The position numbers were made by a program, and so were the translations under genes. Source: Pseudohalioglobus sediminis (lineage in GTDB: Bacteria > Pseudomonadota > Gammaproteobacteria > Pseudomonadales > Halieaceae). Taken from it: 64,000 bases of DNA. Positions 61,886 to 64,000 of the stretch are shown in pieces (positions within the stretch are counted from its first letter, which is position 1; each line of letters begins with the position of its first letter). The notes under the pieces are model-generated. The model saw only the letters and a list, made by a program, of their open reading frames with translations, did no database searches and had not been told where the DNA came from. The stretch lies in assembly GCF_008370495.1 (NCBI RefSeq), contig NZ_VTUX01000004.1, forward strand, positions 186,001 to 250,000, read 5' to 3'.

Positions 61886-63037
61886 ATGAAAAACAAACTA
61901 TTCAAGAGTCTCTGGGCAGTTTCCCTGCTCTCTTTCGCGGCCACTGCGGTAGACGCGCGGCCACCAGGATTGGACCCGCAGGCACGCAAGGAACTTCGCA
62001 ATGCGGGCCTTGATCGCTACGTCGGGAAATTCAAACCGGGTGCCCCTGAAGTCATGGGCGATTGGGACAAGTACACTTTTGACACTGAGAATGGCGATGG
62101 TCCGATCTGCATTGCTGGTACGCCTTTGACAGTCTTCCACCAGCAACGCGAGGCGAAGAAGCTGCTGGTCGTCCTGGACGGCGGTGGCGCCTGTGTGCAG
62201 AATTCGTACGCCTGCTCGATACTGGCCGATGACACTCCGCCAGGAGACAGTGGCATATTTGCGGACGGTTTTGCGCCATTCGGCATCGACAATCCGCTGG
62301 CCGACTGGTCCAAGCTGTTCGTGAGTTACTGTGACGGTTCAGTTTTCAGCGGCGACAACGAACTTGAGGATCCCAACTTTCCGGTAGGTCCAGTACGCTA
62401 TCACCGTGGGGTCCGCAACCTGACCGCAGCCCTCGACCTGGCGCGGGACCTGCACCCCAATGCGAAGCAGGTGATGCTCTCGGGGATCAGTGCCGGCGGC
62501 TATGGCGTGAATAACTTTGCGCCATCGATCTACCGCTTGATCTTTCCACCGTCAGCGGACCTCTTTGTGTTGAACGATTCCGGCCCGGGGCTTTCTAACC
62601 CTTTCCTCGGTGCCGTATTGCAAGACAACGACTGGAATTTCTCGCAGTTCTACCCCGAGAGCTGTGTGGATTGCAGCCCCTTACCTGGCGCGAACCAGGC
62701 CGCCTACCTGCTGTGGACTCTGGAGAACGATCGGGGCTACAAGGGAGCACTCTACTCCACGGATGGCGATTCGGTGATTCGCTCGTTCACCTTCATTCCC
62801 ACCCAGCAGGGCTATCGTGACCTGCTTCTCGATACGACAGACCCGGTTGCCGCTGCGTATCCCGGTCGCTACAAGCGGTTTATCCGCAGTGGTTCCGAGG
62901 ACCATACCGCCCTTAGTTTCTTCGGTTACTATCTGTTCGAGGCGAACACGGTGCCGCTCTACCAGTGGGTCGGTGAATTTATTGCCGGCGGGCCGGGATG
63001 GGTCGACATCGTGGAGGATTTCGTGCCAGCGCCTTAG
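61886..63037 (+). CDS. Pectin acetylesterase family secreted hydrolase
   Basis: About 383 residues with a signal peptide (cut near VDA-RPP). It matches the pectin acetylesterase (PAE) alpha/beta-hydrolase family: LLVVLDGGGACVQNSYAC (oxyanion region), LSGISAGGYGV with the catalytic serine, and SEDHTALSF with the histidine. It probably removes acyl groups from a polysaccharide or other ester outside the cell; the substrate is unknown. GGGAG lies 6 bases before this ATG; an ATG 15 bases upstream (61871) would place that site inside the gene. Confidence 0.9.
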   Translation: MKNKLFKSLWAVSLLSFAATAVDARPPGLDPQARKELRNAGLDRYVGKFKPGAPEVMGDWDKYTFDTENGDGPICIAGTPLTVFHQQREAKKLLVVLDGGGACVQNSYACSILADDTPPGDSGIFADGFAPFGIDNPLADWSKLFVSYCDGSVFSGDNELEDPNFPVGPVRYHRGVRNLTAALDLARDLHPNAKQVMLSGISAGGYGVNNFAPSIYRLIFPPSADLFVLNDSGPGLSNPFLGAVLQDNDWNFSQFYPESCVDCSPLPGANQAAYLLWTLENDRGYKGALYSTDGDSVIRSFTFIPTQQGYRDLLLDTTDPVAAAYPGRYKRFIRSGSEDHTALSFFGYYLFEANTVPLYQWVGEFIAGGPGWVDIVEDFVPAP

Positions 63038-63124
63038 TACAATACTGCCCAACGCAGCAGCAGCGAGCCCCGGCTAACCACGGGGCTCCATTCACCGGCG
63101 CCGCATAACCAACAGGGCGGAAAC

Positions 63125-63503
63125 ATGGATGCGATAGAAGGCCGCTACCTTTGCGGGGACGTAAAGTTTAGCCACGCTCCGGCCAGCCTCTGGTGCGGCC
63201 ATTGTCACTGAAACCCTTGTCAACGCGCTCACGGTGCAACGCTGGCCACCTGGATCGGCGTGTCTGAGGGTCGGTGAGTTTACCCAGCAGCAGGCACTGC
63301 GCTGGTACGCGTCTTCGGACGACTCCGAACGTGGATTCTGTAGCTACTGCGGCACAACCCTGTTCTTTAAATCGAAACACTGGCCCGGTGAGATTCACTT
63401 GGTGCGCACGGCGTCTCCGGGCGAGATCGATCTCTGTCCGCAGGGGTACACACACAGGGATACGCGGGCGCCGTGGTTTGCGTTTCATGACGGACTGCCG
63501 CAC
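63125..63503 (+). pseudogene. Broken GFA family (glutathione-dependent formaldehyde-activating-like) gene
   Basis: The start reads MDAIEGRYLCGDVKFSHAP and WCGHCH in one frame, then TGA replaces the third zinc-ligand cysteine of the usual CHCxxC motif, with NPCQRAHGATLATWIGV after it. The match resumes in another frame (GEFTQQQALRWYASSDDSERG, FCSYCGTTLFFKSKHWPGEI, DTRAPWFAFHDGLPH), so there is a frameshift near 63265. Past 63503 the frame runs on without the family's usual end. Two independent lesions make it a decayed gene. It lay between the PAE gene and the glutathione S-transferase. Confidence 0.78.
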
Positions 63504-63654
63504 GTCTTGCTCTGTCGGGGCTATTTTACCAATTTCATTGGACTAGCTCGTCAGGAGCGATACTTGAAGACCCGGATGCGCCACCGATACCCACTCGTCA
63601 TGATCAGTTATGCAATCTGTTTCTTTGTGTTTGCCAAAACCGTCGGGAGCAATT

Positions 63655-64000
63655 TTGATTATTCAACGTATCAAACTCTATCACTTTCCCATGTCTCGCA
63701 GTGCCCGGGTGAAGTGGTTACTGCACGAACTGCTGGACGACGACTTCGATGTGGAAGTAATGGCCCTGTATGAAGGTGCGCAGTACCAGTCGGAATTTCT
63801 GCAGCGCAACCCCAATCATGCGGTACCGGTGCTGGAGATAACACAGGACGATGGCGATGTTTTCACCATGATAGAAAGTGGCGCCATGATCTCCTTGTTG
63901 GCCGACGCCTATCCAGCAAAAGCGCTGGCCCCGCCTGCTGTGGGCTATTCACCGGAACGGGCGGATTACCTGCAGATGCTGCACTTTGGTTCCTCCTGGA
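63655..64000 (+). CDS. Glutathione S-transferase family protein, 3' end outside window
   Basis: Only the first 115 codons are present. The thioredoxin-like N-terminal domain is clear: IKLYHFPMSRSARVKWLL (with the serine active-site region), then NPNHAVPVLE (cis-proline VPVL) and the ESGAM motif (glutathione contact). The domain conjugates glutathione to electrophiles or has related thiol roles. I read a TTG start at 63655 with GGGAG 5 bases before it; an ATG 36 bases later (63691) is possible. The C-terminal helical domain is cut off. Confidence 0.88.
   Translation, partial: MIIQRIKLYHFPMSRSARVKWLLHELLDDDFDVEVMALYEGAQYQSEFLQRNPNHAVPVLEITQDDGDVFTMIESGAMISLLADAYPAKALAPPAVGYSPERADYLQMLHFGSSW

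Noticed and set aside
63125-63503. Selenoprotein with UGA at a conserved cysteine
   Set aside because: A second lesion (frameshift near 63265) and a missing normal end make gene decay the simpler explanation; no SECIS-like element was identified.

Overview
The window looks like a chromosomal segment of a GC-rich, aerobic, Gram-negative bacterium. Outer-membrane barrels, a TonB receptor, Sec signal peptides, a type II asparaginase, DbpA and a sigma-54 type promoter point to a gammaproteobacterium. The mix of wax-ester synthase, LLM-class oxidoreductase, DUF1214 protein, sulfotransferase, type III glutamine synthetase and a Fap-like secretion locus suggests a marine Halieaceae/Spongiibacteraceae-type organism. 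That placement is inference from gene content. I see no rRNA, tRNA, CRISPR array, transposase or prophage.

Layout. 1-14.6 kb is a catabolic region: Baeyer-Villiger-type monooxygenase (cut by the window edge), old-yellow-enzyme reductase, 2OG-Fe(II) oxygenase, an intramembrane protease, an amidohydrolase with a divergent AraC regulator, and a four-gene set (lipocalin-like protein, LLM oxidoreductase, DUF1214 protein, sulfotransferase) divergent from a TetR regulator across a dense operator array. 14.7-16.6 kb holds a secreted spondin-domain protein followed by an ECF sigma factor and its NrsF-type anti-sigma factor. 16.6-22.9 kb holds a glycosyltransferase, a type III glutamine synthetase with a sigma-54 promoter, and a Na/Pi transporter with a small coiled-coil partner. 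23-28.5 kb holds a wax-ester synthase and a transporter-aspartase-asparaginase operon in which both enzymes carry signal peptides. 28.9 kb encodes a UDP-glucose-dehydrogenase homologue without its catalytic cysteine.

30.3-35.5 kb is the most unusual part. Two small secreted proteins share a double-glycine-leader-like motif placed after the Sec signal. They are followed on the same strand by an exported C39 cysteine protease and a coiled-coil/beta-barrel outer-membrane protein. This resembles a minimal relative of the Fap functional-amyloid export system (FapD/FapF), with structured intergenic RNA between the genes.

36-43.9 kb carries mixed metabolism (cyclase family, plant-type asparaginase, epimerase-like protein, M28 peptidase, NDH-2-like flavoprotein, CoA-binding protein, enoyl-CoA hydratase). 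44-48.2 kb has a sulfatase and a complete AmmeMemoRadiSam trio. 48.4-52.8 kb has a sugar-dehydrogenase-like protein and a LysR-controlled DoxX/pirin/nitroreductase set. 53-56.9 kb has an orphan glutamine-amidotransferase-like protein, then a RIO kinase translationally overlapped with the DbpA helicase. 57-64 kb has an outer-membrane protein, HdeD, a TonB receptor, a pectin-acetylesterase-like protein, a broken GFA gene and a glutathione S-transferase cut by the window edge.
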